A stretch of DNA of 64,000 bases from Alphaproteobacteria bacterium casp-alpha6 (GTDB lineage Bacteria > Pseudomonadota > Alphaproteobacteria > Rhodobacterales > Rhodobacteraceae). The number at the start of each line of letters is the position of its first letter. Position 1 is the stretch's first letter. The notes under the pieces were generated by a model. It saw nothing but the letters and a program-made list of their open reading frames with translations. It was not told where the DNA came from and made no database searches. The position numbers and the translations under genes are program-made. The DNA is taken from assembly GCA_001510135.1 (NCBI GenBank), contig LFER01000002.1, positions 1 to 64,000 of the forward strand. Direction: 5' to 3'. Below are positions 8,665 to 17,913 of the stretch, one piece after another.

Positions 8665-8770
8665 ATTAGTATCCTCCGCTTTGGGTATAAGTTACGATGT
8701 CACACACTCGCATGTCACGAAAAAATGCGTCTGAGCGATCCAGAACGGGAAACAATTTGGTATAGCAGTC

Positions 8771-9799
8771 ATGATCAAAAAACGGATGCTTCATCGCCTA
8801 TCTTCACAAAATCTTGCGGTCAGCGAACTTGGCTTTGGCACCGCACCGCTTGGGAATCTGTATAAAGCCATTTCTGACGAGGCTGCCCATGCTGCATTGG
8901 AAGATGCATGGAACGCCGGTATCCGGTATTATGACACTGCACCGCTTTACGGGTTGGGGCTCAGCGAAACGCGGCTCAACCGATTTTTGCGCACAAAACC
9001 GAGAGAGGATTATGTGCTGTCAACAAAGGTCGGGCGCCTGATGATGCCAAGTGACGCAAAAAACAGAACGGGCCATGGCAAATGGTTTGACGTTCCTTTG
9101 CGCCAAGAACGCTATGATTACAGTTATGATGGCGTGATGCGGTCGGTTGAATTTTCCTATGAACGGCTGGGGATTAATAAGATCGATATCCTATACGTGC
9201 ATGATCTCTGTATTTTTACCCACGGATCGAAAGAAGCTTCTGACGCACGGATCGCAGAATTTTTTGACACCGGTGGGTATGACGCAATGGTCAAATTGCG
9301 CGATGAAGGCGTGGTTTCTGCCATCGGCGGAGGCATCAACGAATGGGAGGTCTGCGAAACACTGGCCAAACGGGGGGATTTTGATGTTTTTCTGCTGGCA
9401 GGGCGCTACACATTGTTGGAACAAAGCGCGCTGGATAGTTTCCTGCCACTCTGCGAGGCGCGCGGGATCAAAATCGTCACAGGCGGCCCGTATAATTCGG
9501 GTATTCTGGCAAGCGGTCCGGTGAAGGGGGCGTTTTACAACTATGATCCTGCGCCGCAAGAGATCTTGGATCGCGTGGCTGCGATTGAGGCCGTTTGTGC
9601 GTCCCATGGTGTATCGCTTAAGGCTGCAGCATTGCAGTTTCCGTTGTTACATCCCACACATCTGACAGTCATCCCCGGTGCACAAACCGCACAAGAACTC
9701 GGCGACAATGTGGCGGTCTATGAGGCCGATATACCGCCGTCGCTTTGGTCGGATTTGAAAACCGAAGGCTTAATGCGCCAAGACGCACCAATCGGCTAA
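8771..9799 (+). CDS. Aldo/keto reductase, D-threo-aldose 1-dehydrogenase-like
   Basis: NAD(P)-dependent oxidoreductase, 342 residues. The tetrad of the family is visible: D55 and Y60 (YYDTAPLYG), K86 (LSTKVG) and H144 (LYVHDL). The N-terminus (VSELGFGTAPLGNLY) and overall pattern resemble D-threo-aldose/L-fucose 1-dehydrogenases, which oxidise aldoses to lactones. That fits two probable lactone hydrolases nearby (11768-13596). An internal ATG at 8786 is an alternative start. The gene is divergent from the BtpA gene and convergent with the PfkB kinase four bases away. Confidence 0.86.
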   Translation: MIKKRMLHRLSSQNLAVSELGFGTAPLGNLYKAISDEAAHAALEDAWNAGIRYYDTAPLYGLGLSETRLNRFLRTKPREDYVLSTKVGRLMMPSDAKNRTGHGKWFDVPLRQERYDYSYDGVMRSVEFSYERLGINKIDILYVHDLCIFTHGSKEASDARIAEFFDTGGYDAMVKLRDEGVVSAIGGGINEWEVCETLAKRGDFDVFLLAGRYTLLEQSALDSFLPLCEARGIKIVTGGPYNSGILASGPVKGAFYNYDPAPQEILDRVAAIEAVCASHGVSLKAAALQFPLLHPTHLTVIPGAQTAQELGDNVAVYEADIPPSLWSDLKTEGLMRQDAPIG

Positions 9800-9803
9800 A
9801 GGG

Positions 9804-10673
9804 TTATCTTGTGTCCATGAACACTAGAACCTGTTCTGGCGTGATGGTGCTGCGCGTTTCCAGAGGGCTTGAGATATGCAGAGCTGCTGCCGCCTGAGCA
9901 TAGTGGGTCGCATCCTCCATTGACTGGCCCATGAGATGGCGTGCGGCCAGAGCTCCGGAAAACATATCACCTGCGCCGTGGGATGACAGAACTTTGACAC
10001 CGAAGGCATCGTGCTGCGTGGGCTTTTGCCCGTGGCGATGGATCACAACGCCTGCCCCGCCCTGTGTTTCGATCAAAGTAATCCTTTGTTTAACATGATC
10101 AGCGAGATGGCTTTTGTAAAATTCCGCTTCGACCCTATTAACGATCATGACATCCAACAGTTGTAACAACTCGTCGCCTAAAGTTCTGGCAGGCGCCGCA
10201 TTGAGCCAGATCGCTGCACCTTGTTCCTTGGCACGTTTAGCAACCGCGAGATTCACCTTTTCATCGATTTCGTTTTGGAGCAGCAAAACGCCAAGGGCGT
10301 CGGGAAACTGAATTGCCCCTGCGTCTATTAAAAGGTTTTCCCCTGAAACGATCGTCGCGCCATAATCCCCGTTTTTATCAACGATCGCAACGCTCATCCC
10401 GCTTGCACCTTCACCACGCTGCAGTCCAGCCAAACGGATGTTGGTCTGTTTTAGCCTATTTAGGATCTGCGCCCCAAAGGCATCCCCCCCAATGCGACCG
10501 GCGAAATGGGTGAGCGCCCCATGTTGATCCGCGGCGACGGCCTGATTGCCGCCCTTCCCTCCAAAGACATAATTTACGGACTGTCCTGCTACGGTTTCAT
10601 CACGACCCGGAATATGGGGGGCGTTTACGACCACATCCCAATGCAGCGATCCAACAACGAGAAGAGACATCAT
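9804..10673 (-). CDS. PfkB-family carbohydrate kinase (ribokinase-like)
   Basis: Cytoplasmic sugar kinase, 289 residues. It has the N-terminal substrate motif GGKGGNQA (38-45) and the C-terminal anion-hole/catalytic motif HGAGDMFSG with catalytic Asp about 236, both typical of ribokinase. The start is an ATG ATG pair; the first overlaps the stop of the upstream epimerase gene as ATGA, implying coupled translation. Paired with an isomerase, it suggests conversion of an aldose to a ketose and then phosphorylation. Ribose, deoxyribose or another pentose or deoxysugar are candidates. Confidence 0.87.
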   Translation of the reverse strand: MMSLLVVGSLHWDVVVNAPHIPGRDETVAGQSVNYVFGGKGGNQAVAADQHGALTHFAGRIGGDAFGAQILNRLKQTNIRLAGLQRGEGASGMSVAIVDKNGDYGATIVSGENLLIDAGAIQFPDALGVLLLQNEIDEKVNLAVAKRAKEQGAAIWLNAAPARTLGDELLQLLDVMIVNRVEAEFYKSHLADHVKQRITLIETQGGAGVVIHRHGQKPTQHDAFGVKVLSSHGAGDMFSGALAARHLMGQSMEDATHYAQAAAALHISSPLETRSTITPEQVLVFMDTR

Positions 10674-11674
10674 TGAAATAAGGCTTCCTGCATAATGCGT
10701 TGCGCCGCCATCGGGTTCTGGCGGGCGCGGGCATCGATTAATTCTTGGGATGTCAGCAACCGCCGCGCTGCGGCAAGAAGGCGCTCGGTTGTGGCAATAT
10801 TTGCTTTGCTTTCTTCCACAGGATCAAGACCAGAGTGATCGGGAAAGGTGTCAAAATAGATGGTCCCGTCGAACCCGCCGCGCAGCAGCTCCACCAGTAA
10901 TTCCAATGTTTGGATCGGATGGACAGAGCCCACCATCAATCCATTGTCCCATTTACCATATCCGTCATTCAGATGAACACCAAGGATCCGAGAATGCCTT
11001 TGAATTAGACTTGCGGCAAAGGCGGGCATTTCATCGGCGTACAGCACATGGGCAAAATCCAAAGTCACCCCTGTATTGGGTCGATCAATTTCTTTCAATG
11101 CCAAAAGCGTGGTAGAAACATCCGGCATCAATGAAAAGGCGCGCGGTTCGTTCGGTTTATATTCGATTGCGATGTCGATTGCGGGGTTGAAATCTGCGAT
11201 CTGTTGGATCGCGGTAATCGTGTTGTCCCACATCTGAGCAAAATCCGCCTGAAAAGAATAATCAAAGCCGTCCTGCCCCATCCAGAGTGTCATTAGAGAA
11301 CAATCAAGTTCTGCCGCCGCATCAAGTCCGCGCTTTGTCTCTTCAACTGCCAAGGCGCGTATACCTGCGTCCGGGTGCGTAAATGCGCCAAGTTTGAATT
11401 CTGGGGCGGTGTAATATCGCATCGCCAATCCGTTAATCTTTACCGGATTATCGGAGACAAAACGTTTCAGTTCACCAATCGGTAGCCCGTCAAAATGATC
11501 TGGGAAATTCAAATCCATCTGGGTCAAACCGGCCGTTGCGGCGCGCGTCAATAGTCTTAGCGTCATATGACGGGATGCGTCCTCATCCCCATCTTTCAAA
11601 CCCAGTTTGAATGAATTAAGGCGTGCTCCGTACGAAAAACTATCCATCTGTCCAGTCCAATCCAAATCATTCAA
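10670..11674 (-). CDS. Sugar isomerase/epimerase (xylose-isomerase-like TIM barrel)
   Basis: 334-residue TIM-barrel protein of the AP-endonuclease-2/sugar isomerase superfamily. Candidate metal-ligand strands are visible: IAIEYKPNEP, VTLDFAHVLY, LGVHLNDGYG and GTIYFDTFP. It probably interconverts an aldose and ketose or epimerises a ketose, feeding the PfkB kinase whose start overlaps its stop by four bases. It is longer than the common 260-290-residue members. It shares a 93-base divergent promoter region with the amidohydrolase gene. Confidence 0.82.
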   Translation of the reverse strand: MNDLDWTGQMDSFSYGARLNSFKLGLKDGDEDASRHMTLRLLTRAATAGLTQMDLNFPDHFDGLPIGELKRFVSDNPVKINGLAMRYYTAPEFKLGAFTHPDAGIRALAVEETKRGLDAAAELDCSLMTLWMGQDGFDYSFQADFAQMWDNTITAIQQIADFNPAIDIAIEYKPNEPRAFSLMPDVSTTLLALKEIDRPNTGVTLDFAHVLYADEMPAFAASLIQRHSRILGVHLNDGYGKWDNGLMVGSVHPIQTLELLVELLRGGFDGTIYFDTFPDHSGLDPVEESKANIATTERLLAAARRLLTSQELIDARARQNPMAAQRIMQEALFQ

Positions 11675-11767
11675 AAACGGTTTGTTGCAACGCTACCGCA
11701 TTAAAAAATTTTGGTACAGGGTTAAACAAAACTAGAGTAATGTGATCAAAACCGTACCGGAGGGATC

Positions 11768-12610
11768 ATGCTTTTTGATACGCATCTGCATCTTATTTAC
11801 CCCAATCGGCTGCGCTATCCTTGGCTAAACGATGTGCCTGCGCTGAACAAACCCTATCAGTATGCGGATTATGAACGTGATGCGGCTCGGCTCGGTATCA
11901 TTGGGTCCATGCATATGGAAGTCGACGTGGCTGCAGAGGATATCAAAGCTGAAACAAATTTGGTGAAAGACATCCAGACCCTGCCCAAGAGCCTGATCAG
12001 AGGCGCGATTTCTGCCTGTCGACCCGAAGAGGAAGGGTTTGCTGATTTTCTAGACTGGGCCAGCGATCAGACGCTGATCAAAGGGTTTCGCCGCGTTTTG
12101 CATGTGGTGCCGGATGAGGTAAGTCGCCAGTCAGGATTTCGCAACAACATCAACCGGCTTTCAAAGACACGCTTTACATATGACATCTGTTGCAGAGCGG
12201 ATCAGCTTTATGATGCGATTGATTTGGTGGATGCCTGTCCAAACGTACGCTTTGTGCTCGATCATTGCGGCGTACCAGACATTGCGGGAGAGGTTTTTGA
12301 TCCTTGGGCAAAGGCAATGCGTGATTTGGCAAAACGCCCCAATGTGACAGCGAAACTTTCAGGAATTATCGCTTATGGAGATCCTCAAAACTGGACCGTT
12401 GAGGATATGAGACCCTATTTTGATCAGACCGTCGATAGTTTCGGGACGGATCGTATCATCTGGGGAAGTGACAGCCCCGTCTGTTTTCTGGGCGGTGGAT
12501 TGCCCACTTGGGTCGCGCTCACCTATGCGTTGACAGGCAGCTGGTCAGACAATGAAAAAGCGGCGCTTTATCATCAAAACGCCTTGCGGCTTTGGGATAT
12601 AACATTGTGA
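11768..12610 (+). CDS. Amidohydrolase-2 family hydrolase (sugar lactonase-like)
   Basis: 280-residue TIM-barrel metal hydrolase of the COG3618 type, the family that includes L-fucono- and L-rhamnono-lactone hydrolases. Metal-site motifs are FDTHLHLIYP at the N-terminus, LDHCGVPD mid-protein and WGSDSPV near the C-terminus. GGAGGG precedes the ATG by a few bases. The following SMP-30 gene starts about 60 bases later. With the aldose 1-dehydrogenase-like reductase nearby, opening of a sugar lactone is the most economical role. No sugar acid dehydratase is visible, so a complete non-phosphorylative route is not shown here. Confidence 0.82.
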   Translation: MLFDTHLHLIYPNRLRYPWLNDVPALNKPYQYADYERDAARLGIIGSMHMEVDVAAEDIKAETNLVKDIQTLPKSLIRGAISACRPEEEGFADFLDWASDQTLIKGFRRVLHVVPDEVSRQSGFRNNINRLSKTRFTYDICCRADQLYDAIDLVDACPNVRFVLDHCGVPDIAGEVFDPWAKAMRDLAKRPNVTAKLSGIIAYGDPQNWTVEDMRPYFDQTVDSFGTDRIIWGSDSPVCFLGGGLPTWVALTYALTGSWSDNEKAALYHQNALRLWDITL

Positions 12611-12669
12611 TCTCTTGGGGCTTCGCCCCCCCCGCACCGATCTGTAACCAACCGAGGGAAACTATTGAC

Positions 12670-13596
12670 ATGTTTGGAGAACTAGAAGGCACCGGATTTG
12701 ACATCCTTCACCCCTCTTTTGCCACCTGCCTGACGGGTCATGGGCGGGTAGAAAGGCTTTGGACGGGGGGCCGGTGGTTGGAAGGACCCGTTTGGTTTGG
12801 TGCAGGGCGGTATGTTTTGTGTTCTGATATTCCCAACAACCGGTTGCTGCGTTGGGATGAAACAGACGGAAGCATGTCGGAGTTTCGCAAGCCGTCAAAC
12901 TTTGCCAATGGCAACACGCGTGATCTTGAGGGTCGGTTGATCACATGTGAACACTTGAGCCGATCTGTGACGCGTACGGAACACGACGGACGACGGACCG
13001 TTCTTGCCAGCCATTATAAAGGCAAAAGGTTGAATTCCCCTAATGACGTGGTGGTCAAAAGCGATGGGACCATATGGTTTACAGATCCTGATTACGGCAT
13101 ATTGAGCGATTATGAGGGCGAAATGGCCCCAAGGGAACAACCCACCTGTGGTGTCTATCGGTTTGACCCCAAAACTGATGAGCTGAGCCGCGTTTCAGGA
13201 AGCATGGTAAAACCAAACGGTCTGTGTTTTAACGTGGAGGAAACGGCCCTTTTTGTGTCAGACACGGGGGCGTCTCACGTTCCTGATGGGCCTAAAGCGC
13301 TTTATCGCTTTGACTGTGATGCATCAGGCCCTCTGTCTGAGAAGCCCAGATTTTTCACGGAATGCACTGCCGGATTATTTGATGGGTTTCGCATCGACAC
13401 CGACAACCGCATTTGGACATCAGCGCGCGACGGGGTGCATTGTTACGCACCCGATGGCAAGCTCATTGGAAAAATCCAAATCCCTGAAATTGTATCAAAC
13501 CTCTGCTTTGGAGGGCCGCGGTTAAACCGGCTTTTCATTACTGGTACGACTTCGCTCTATTCCGTTTATCTTGCGATTAACGGAAAACCAATTTGA
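12670..13596 (+). CDS. SMP-30/gluconolactonase-family lactonase
   Basis: 308-residue six-bladed beta-propeller of the SMP-30/gluconolaconase/LRE family. Characteristic Ca/active-site segments are LNSPNDVVVKSDGTIWFTD and MVKPNGLCFN. The start is the ATG at 12670 with CGAGGG upstream; the frame is open to an upstream ATG at 12592 inside the preceding gene, but that lacks a ribosome site and would add a low-complexity stretch. It probably hydrolyses an aldonolactone made by the dehydrogenase of this region. Having two lactonase families side by side is notable; they may act on different ring forms. Confidence 0.86.
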   Translation: MFGELEGTGFDILHPSFATCLTGHGRVERLWTGGRWLEGPVWFGAGRYVLCSDIPNNRLLRWDETDGSMSEFRKPSNFANGNTRDLEGRLITCEHLSRSVTRTEHDGRRTVLASHYKGKRLNSPNDVVVKSDGTIWFTDPDYGILSDYEGEMAPREQPTCGVYRFDPKTDELSRVSGSMVKPNGLCFNVEETALFVSDTGASHVPDGPKALYRFDCDASGPLSEKPRFFTECTAGLFDGFRIDTDNRIWTSARDGVHCYAPDGKLIGKIQIPEIVSNLCFGGPRLNRLFITGTTSLYSVYLAINGKPI

Positions 13597-13630
13597 TCTC
13601 GGGGTGCTGCGCAAAGGGTAGACTGCCATA

Positions 13631-13669
13631 TGTCAAAATAATTGACAAAAGTAAAAATTATCCAATAAT
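13631..13669 (+). promoter_or_regulatory. Promoter with overlapping operator of the deoxynucleoside operon
   Basis: TTGACA (13642-13647), 16 bases, then AATAAT (13664-13669) make a near-consensus sigma70 promoter. TGTCAA (13631-13636) and TTGACA (13642-13647) form a perfect inverted repeat with a 5-base spacer, so the right arm is the -35 box itself. A repressor bound there would exclude RNA polymerase. The SorC-type protein at 16913 is the obvious candidate. The strong ribosome site AGGGAGGG (13722-13729) lies before mtnA. Confidence 0.55.
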
Positions 13670-13735
13670 GTGATTTGAGCTTTATGGTTGGCAGAATCTA
13701 GGCGCCCGTGAAACAGCAAATAGGGAGGGTCATCC

Positions 13736-14845
13736 ATGAAAGTAAACGGGGTCCACTATAGGTCAATCTGGTATGATCATGATCTGAGCAAGGTTATGAT
13801 CATCGATCAAAGATGGCTTCCGCATGATTTTCGAATTGTTTCACTGGAAACGCTTGATGCTTTTGCTGTGGCGATCCGTGATATGTGGGTCAGGGGCGCA
13901 CCCCTGATCGGGGCGACTGCCGCCTATGGAGTGGCTGTTGCGATGGCAGCGGATGCGACAGACCACGGCTTAGACCACGCTTATAACACTTTGATTGCCA
14001 CGCGCCCTACGGCCGTCAATCTGCGCTGGGCACTGGATCGTGTGAAAAATGCGCTCATTGATACTTCTCCGTCAGCGCGCGCTTCAGAGGCGTTGAACCT
14101 TGCGCATCATGTGGCTGAAGAAGATGTCGGCATAAACAAGGCGATCGGAGAACATGGGCTAGAGCTTATCAAAAACATTGCCGCCCGAAAGCCGGATGGT
14201 GAACCGGTTCGCATCCTCACCCATTGCAATGCAGGATGGCTTGCCACTGTGGACTGGGGGACAGCCACCTCACCGATGTATCACGCCCATGCCGCAGGTA
14301 TCCCCATCCACATATGGGTGGATGAGACCCGTCCGCGCAACCAAGGGGCTATGACGGCATGGGAGCTCCACAGCGAAGGCATCAGCTGCACTTATATTAG
14401 CGATAACGCGGGTGGTCATCTGATGCAGCATGGACAAGTTGATATGGTGATCGTTGGCACAGACCGCACAACGGCGCGCGGCGATGTCTGCAACAAAATC
14501 GGGACGTACCTCAAAGCGCTTTGCGCGCATGACAACAATGTGCCCTTTTATGTCTCTCTTCCCTCTCCAACGATTGACTGGCGGATCAGTGACGGAGTGC
14601 AGGATATTCCCATCGAAGAACGGCCCGAACATGAGATCACTCATATTCAGGGACAGGCACCAGAGGGTCACATCGCAGAGGTACAGGTCACACCGCGCGG
14701 GGTTGCAGGGGGCAACCCTGCATTTGATGTCACGCCCAATCGCCTTGTCACAGGCCTAATCACGGAAAGAGGCGTTTCCGAAGCATCTGAAACGGCTTTG
14801 GCAAAGATGTTTCCAGACTTGGTAAGGGCGCAGAACAATGATTGA
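13736..14845 (+). CDS. mtnA: 5-methylthioribose-1-phosphate isomerase family (MtnA-like)
   Basis: 369-residue isomerase of the MtnA/eIF2B-alpha-like family that converts 5-methylthio- (or 5-deoxy-) ribose 1-phosphate to the ribulose 1-phosphate. The phosphate loop [13 protein letters not shown] (53-65), catalytic Cys164 (LTHCNAG) and catalytic Asp243 ([17 protein letters not shown]) are present. Some positions differ from my memory of standard MtnA, which has GADRIAANGDVANKIG, so this looks like a divergent subgroup. The stop overlaps the aldolase start by 8 bases. No kinase or classic mtnBCD genes are near. The neighbouring deaminase, phosphorylase and aldolase argue for salvage to dihydroxyacetone phosphate rather than methionine regeneration. 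Confidence 0.88.
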   Translation: MKVNGVHYRSIWYDHDLSKVMIIDQRWLPHDFRIVSLETLDAFAVAIRDMWVRGAPLIGATAAYGVAVAMAADATDHGLDHAYNTLIATRPTAVNLRWALDRVKNALIDTSPSARASEALNLAHHVAEEDVGINKAIGEHGLELIKNIAARKPDGEPVRILTHCNAGWLATVDWGTATSPMYHAHAAGIPIHIWVDETRPRNQGAMTAWELHSEGISCTYISDNAGGHLMQHGQVDMVIVGTDRTTARGDVCNKIGTYLKALCAHDNNVPFYVSLPSPTIDWRISDGVQDIPIEERPEHEITHIQGQAPEGHIAEVQVTPRGVAGGNPAFDVTPNRLVTGLITERGVSEASETALAKMFPDLVRAQNND

Positions 14846-16871
14846 AAACAATTACCGCCCTAAAGAGGCGGCAGAGTGGCGCTCAGCGGGGGGTGAGGCC
14901 CCCGCCGATCAAGACTTGGGGGAAAGGGTTTATACATCCCGCCTGATCGGCCAAAACCCTGACCTTGTGATGCACGGTGGTGGCAATACATCTGTCAAAG
15001 TTCGGCGCGAAAACCTCTTTGGCGAAAGTTGCGACGTGTTGCATGTCAAAGGATCCGGTTGGGATCTGGATACAATCCTTGCGGCTGGCCTGCCGGGACT
15101 TTGGCTGGATCCTTTGCGGGACCTGCGTCGTTTGGAACGGCTGTCCGATGAACAAATGGTCAATGTCCAAAGGTCAAATCTTTTGGACAGTACATCCCCA
15201 AATCCCTCAGTCGAAACGCTTCTCCATGCGTTTTTACCGCATAAATATGTGGATCATACACACGCCACACCCTTCCTCATTCTTGCAAACCTGCCAGATG
15301 CGGCAGAGATCTGCAAAGAGATCTTTGGCTCAAAGCTTGGCATTGTGCCCTATATCATGCCCGGCTTTGCCTTGGCGAAGAAGGCTGCCGAAGTCTTTGA
15401 AGAAGATCCGACCGTCGAAGGATTGCTGCTGTTGGGTCATGGGCATTTTGCCTTCGGTGACACGGCAAAACAAAGTTACGATCTGATCATTTCACATACT
15501 CAGGCGGTTGCCGAATTCCTCAACCTCAAAACCCCGACAAAGTTAAAGGTCAGGCAACCTCATCAGGCCCATGATATCTTGCCGGTGATCCGGGGATTGA
15601 TTGGCGATATGGCAGGTCCTGAGGCTCCTATGCCGATTATGGATATGCGTAACGGTCCGGAAGAAGTTTCATTTCTTGAACGCTCTGATCTGGAAGAGCT
15701 AGCAAAGCGCGGGACTGCCTCACCGGATCACGTGATCCGCATCAAAGGGCGCCCTTTGGTGCTTCGCAAATCAATTTGGTCCGCTGGCCGCACAGCCATT
15801 AAATCAGCCTTGGATAGCTACGCGGATGAGTATCGTGCCACATTTGACCGTCAGGCTCTGTTGGCAGATCAGCCCAAAACAATTCTTCCGGCGGATCCCA
15901 AAACCATCTGGATGGAAGGGGTTGGTTTGATCGGGCTTGGGGCTAATGCCACGGCGGCCCGTATTGCTGGTGATTTGGTGGTTCAAAATGCGCGTGTGCG
16001 TGCTGTTGGAGAGGATGCAGGCGGGTTTTTCCCAATTGGGGAAAAAGATCTTTTTGACATCGAGTACTGGTCACTCGAACAGGCAAAACTTGGCAAAGGC
16101 ACCCCGCCCAGATTGCGTGGCAAGGTTGTCATGGTCACGGGTGGGGCAGGAACGATTGGTTTTGCTATCGCAAAGGCTTTTGCGCGTGAGGGCGCAGAGT
16201 GTTTTCTTATTGACATGGATCAATCCATGCTGGAACGCGGGTTGGCAGACTTGGGGTCTGGGCATTCTGGACTTGTCTTGAATGTGACAGAAAGCGGTAG
16301 CGCAGAAAAAGCTATGGAAGCTTGCATCGATACTTTCGGAGGGCTCGATATTTTGGTGTCAAACGCAGGTGCGGCAATGGCAGGTGCGCTTCTTGACCTT
16401 TCAGAAGAGGCACTGCGCGCCGCCTTTGAGTTGAACTTTTTTTCCCATCAGAAGTTTGCAATCGCCGCTTCAAAGCTGTTCAAAACCCAAGGGCGGCAGG
16501 GTCAAATCCTGTTCAATATTTCCAAACAGGCCGTCAATCCGGGTAAAAACTTTGGCGCCTATGGGATGCCAAAGGCAACGACGTTTTTCCTAATGCGTCA
16601 ATTGGCACTGGAGTTGGGGGACGCGGGTATAAGGGTTAATGGCGTCAATGCGGATCGGATCAGATCGGGTCTTTTGGACGATGATTTCATCGTGGAGCGT
16701 GCCAAGGCGCGTGGTGTGTCAGAAGATCAATATATGGCTGGAAACCTTTTGCGGAAAGAGGTTCGCGCAGACCATGTGGCCGATGCTTTTGTTGTGCTTG
16801 CGCTCAGCGAACGCACCACTGGACATGTCATGACCGTTGATGGGGGCAACATTGAAGCCGCACTTCGCTGA
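14838..16871 (+). CDS. Bifunctional class II aldolase / short-chain dehydrogenase
   Basis: 677-residue fusion. Residues about 1-400 are a class II (AraD/FucA-like) aldolase with HGGGNTSVK (46-54), HTHATP (140-145) and GHGHFAFGD (200-208), giving the zinc-binding histidines. Residues about 425-677 are an SDR with the NAD loop TGGAGTIG (about 433-440), SNAGAAMAG and the catalytic YGMPK (about 574-578). The architecture is that of rhamnulose-1-phosphate aldolase/lactaldehyde dehydrogenase fusions. Next to mtnA it would cleave 5-deoxy- or 5-methylthio-ribulose 1-phosphate to dihydroxyacetone phosphate and acetaldehyde or methylthioacetaldehyde, with the SDR half processing the aldehyde (inference). 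Rhamnulose 1-phosphate is the alternative substrate, but no rhamnose genes are adjacent. Confidence 0.88.
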   Translation: MIENNYRPKEAAEWRSAGGEAPADQDLGERVYTSRLIGQNPDLVMHGGGNTSVKVRRENLFGESCDVLHVKGSGWDLDTILAAGLPGLWLDPLRDLRRLERLSDEQMVNVQRSNLLDSTSPNPSVETLLHAFLPHKYVDHTHATPFLILANLPDAAEICKEIFGSKLGIVPYIMPGFALAKKAAEVFEEDPTVEGLLLLGHGHFAFGDTAKQSYDLIISHTQAVAEFLNLKTPTKLKVRQPHQAHDILPVIRGLIGDMAGPEAPMPIMDMRNGPEEVSFLERSDLEELAKRGTASPDHVIRIKGRPLVLRKSIWSAGRTAIKSALDSYADEYRATFDRQALLADQPKTILPADPKTIWMEGVGLIGLGANATAARIAGDLVVQNARVRAVGEDAGGFFPIGEKDLFDIEYWSLEQAKLGKGTPPRLRGKVVMVTGGAGTIGFAIAKAFAREGAECFLIDMDQSMLERGLADLGSGHSGLVLNVTESGSAEKAMEACIDTFGGLDILVSNAGAAMAGALLDLSEEALRAAFELNFFSHQKFAIAASKLFKTQGRQGQILFNISKQAVNPGKNFGAYGMPKATTFFLMRQLALELGDAGIRVNGVNADRIRSGLLDDDFIVERAKARGVSEDQYMAGNLLRKEVRADHVADAFVVLALSERTTGHVMTVDGGNIEAALR

Positions 16872-16912
16872 TATCTCTGCGCGATGCATGAGTTTGGGAA
16901 AGGCCTGAAGCA

Positions 16913-17878
16913 ATGGCGACACGTATTTCCCCTGCCAGCCAAACCCGCGATGACGCTTACCTCGCCAATATCGCCCTTCTTTATTATCAGGAAGGCCTGA
17001 GACAAAACGATATCGCCACGCGTCTTGGCGTGTCACGCGCGACAATTGTGAATTATCTTAAAGAAAGCAAAGAACGCGGGATTGTGGACATCCGCGTAAA
17101 CGGCCAATCGCTTCGAAGCTCTTTGCTGTCCAAAGAACTATCCGCGCGGTACCGGCTGACAGATGTCTACGTCGCCCATGTCGGTCCAGAGGCAGAGGCC
17201 AATTTTTCTCTGCGACAGACCGCACGGGTTGCTGCGATGGCTTTTCATGACATCGTCTCGCCTGGAGATGTCATCGGTGTGGCCTGGGGGGAGACGGTTA
17301 AACAGATTGCAGATAATCTGCCGCTTCGCAGGATTGCAAAAACAGAAGTCTGTCAGGTCATCGGATCCATGGAAAGCGACAGGCTGCTCAGCGCCGAAGA
17401 CTGCGCCATCCAGATCGCAAATCGCATCGGGGCAAGATGCCATACGCTCCATGCGCCGGCGGTTCTATCCTCAGTCCAACTGGCTGAGTCATTGCGCGAA
17501 GAACCCTCAATAAAGACCCAGCTTCAAAGGTTCAGCTCTCTCAATGTCATTTTAACCTCTGTTGGCGGGTTGTCGGAAAATACGCATGTTCTTTCGTCTG
17601 GTATTCTCGACCGGAACAGTTTGGAAGAACTGACGCAAAAAGGTGCTGTCGGGTTTATCTGCAGCAGCTTCATCAAACAGGACGGGAGCCCTCTTTCCTT
17701 TCCCATACAGGATCGTATGATTGCAATTCAATTCAAGGATATTCTGCGAACGCCCAAACGGATAATGGTCGCTTCGGGGCAACATAAATTGAAGGCGGTC
17801 AAAGCGGCACTGGACGGAGGTCACGTCACACATGCTGTATTGGATGATCAACTGGCCCTAGGACTGCTGAATGAATAA
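16913..17878 (+). CDS. SorC-family sugar-phosphate-responsive regulator
   Basis: 321-residue regulator with an N-terminal helix-turn-helix (YQEGLRQNDIATRLGVSRAT, about residues 24-43) and a long C-terminal SorC/CggR-like effector domain, including GVAWGETVKQIAD and QVIGSME. Members bind phosphorylated sugars. It lies inside the operon, 41 bases after the aldolase and 35 before the deaminase, so it is likely co-transcribed and autoregulated. 5-deoxyribose 1-phosphate, the ribulose 1-phosphate or DHAP are plausible effectors (inference). Confidence 0.86.
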   Translation: MATRISPASQTRDDAYLANIALLYYQEGLRQNDIATRLGVSRATIVNYLKESKERGIVDIRVNGQSLRSSLLSKELSARYRLTDVYVAHVGPEAEANFSLRQTARVAAMAFHDIVSPGDVIGVAWGETVKQIADNLPLRRIAKTEVCQVIGSMESDRLLSAEDCAIQIANRIGARCHTLHAPAVLSSVQLAESLREEPSIKTQLQRFSSLNVILTSVGGLSENTHVLSSGILDRNSLEELTQKGAVGFICSSFIKQDGSPLSFPIQDRMIAIQFKDILRTPKRIMVASGQHKLKAVKAALDGGHVTHAVLDDQLALGLLNE

Positions 17879-17913
17879 CTGGACCGAACACAAGACTGCA
17901 AAGGTAATCTTGC

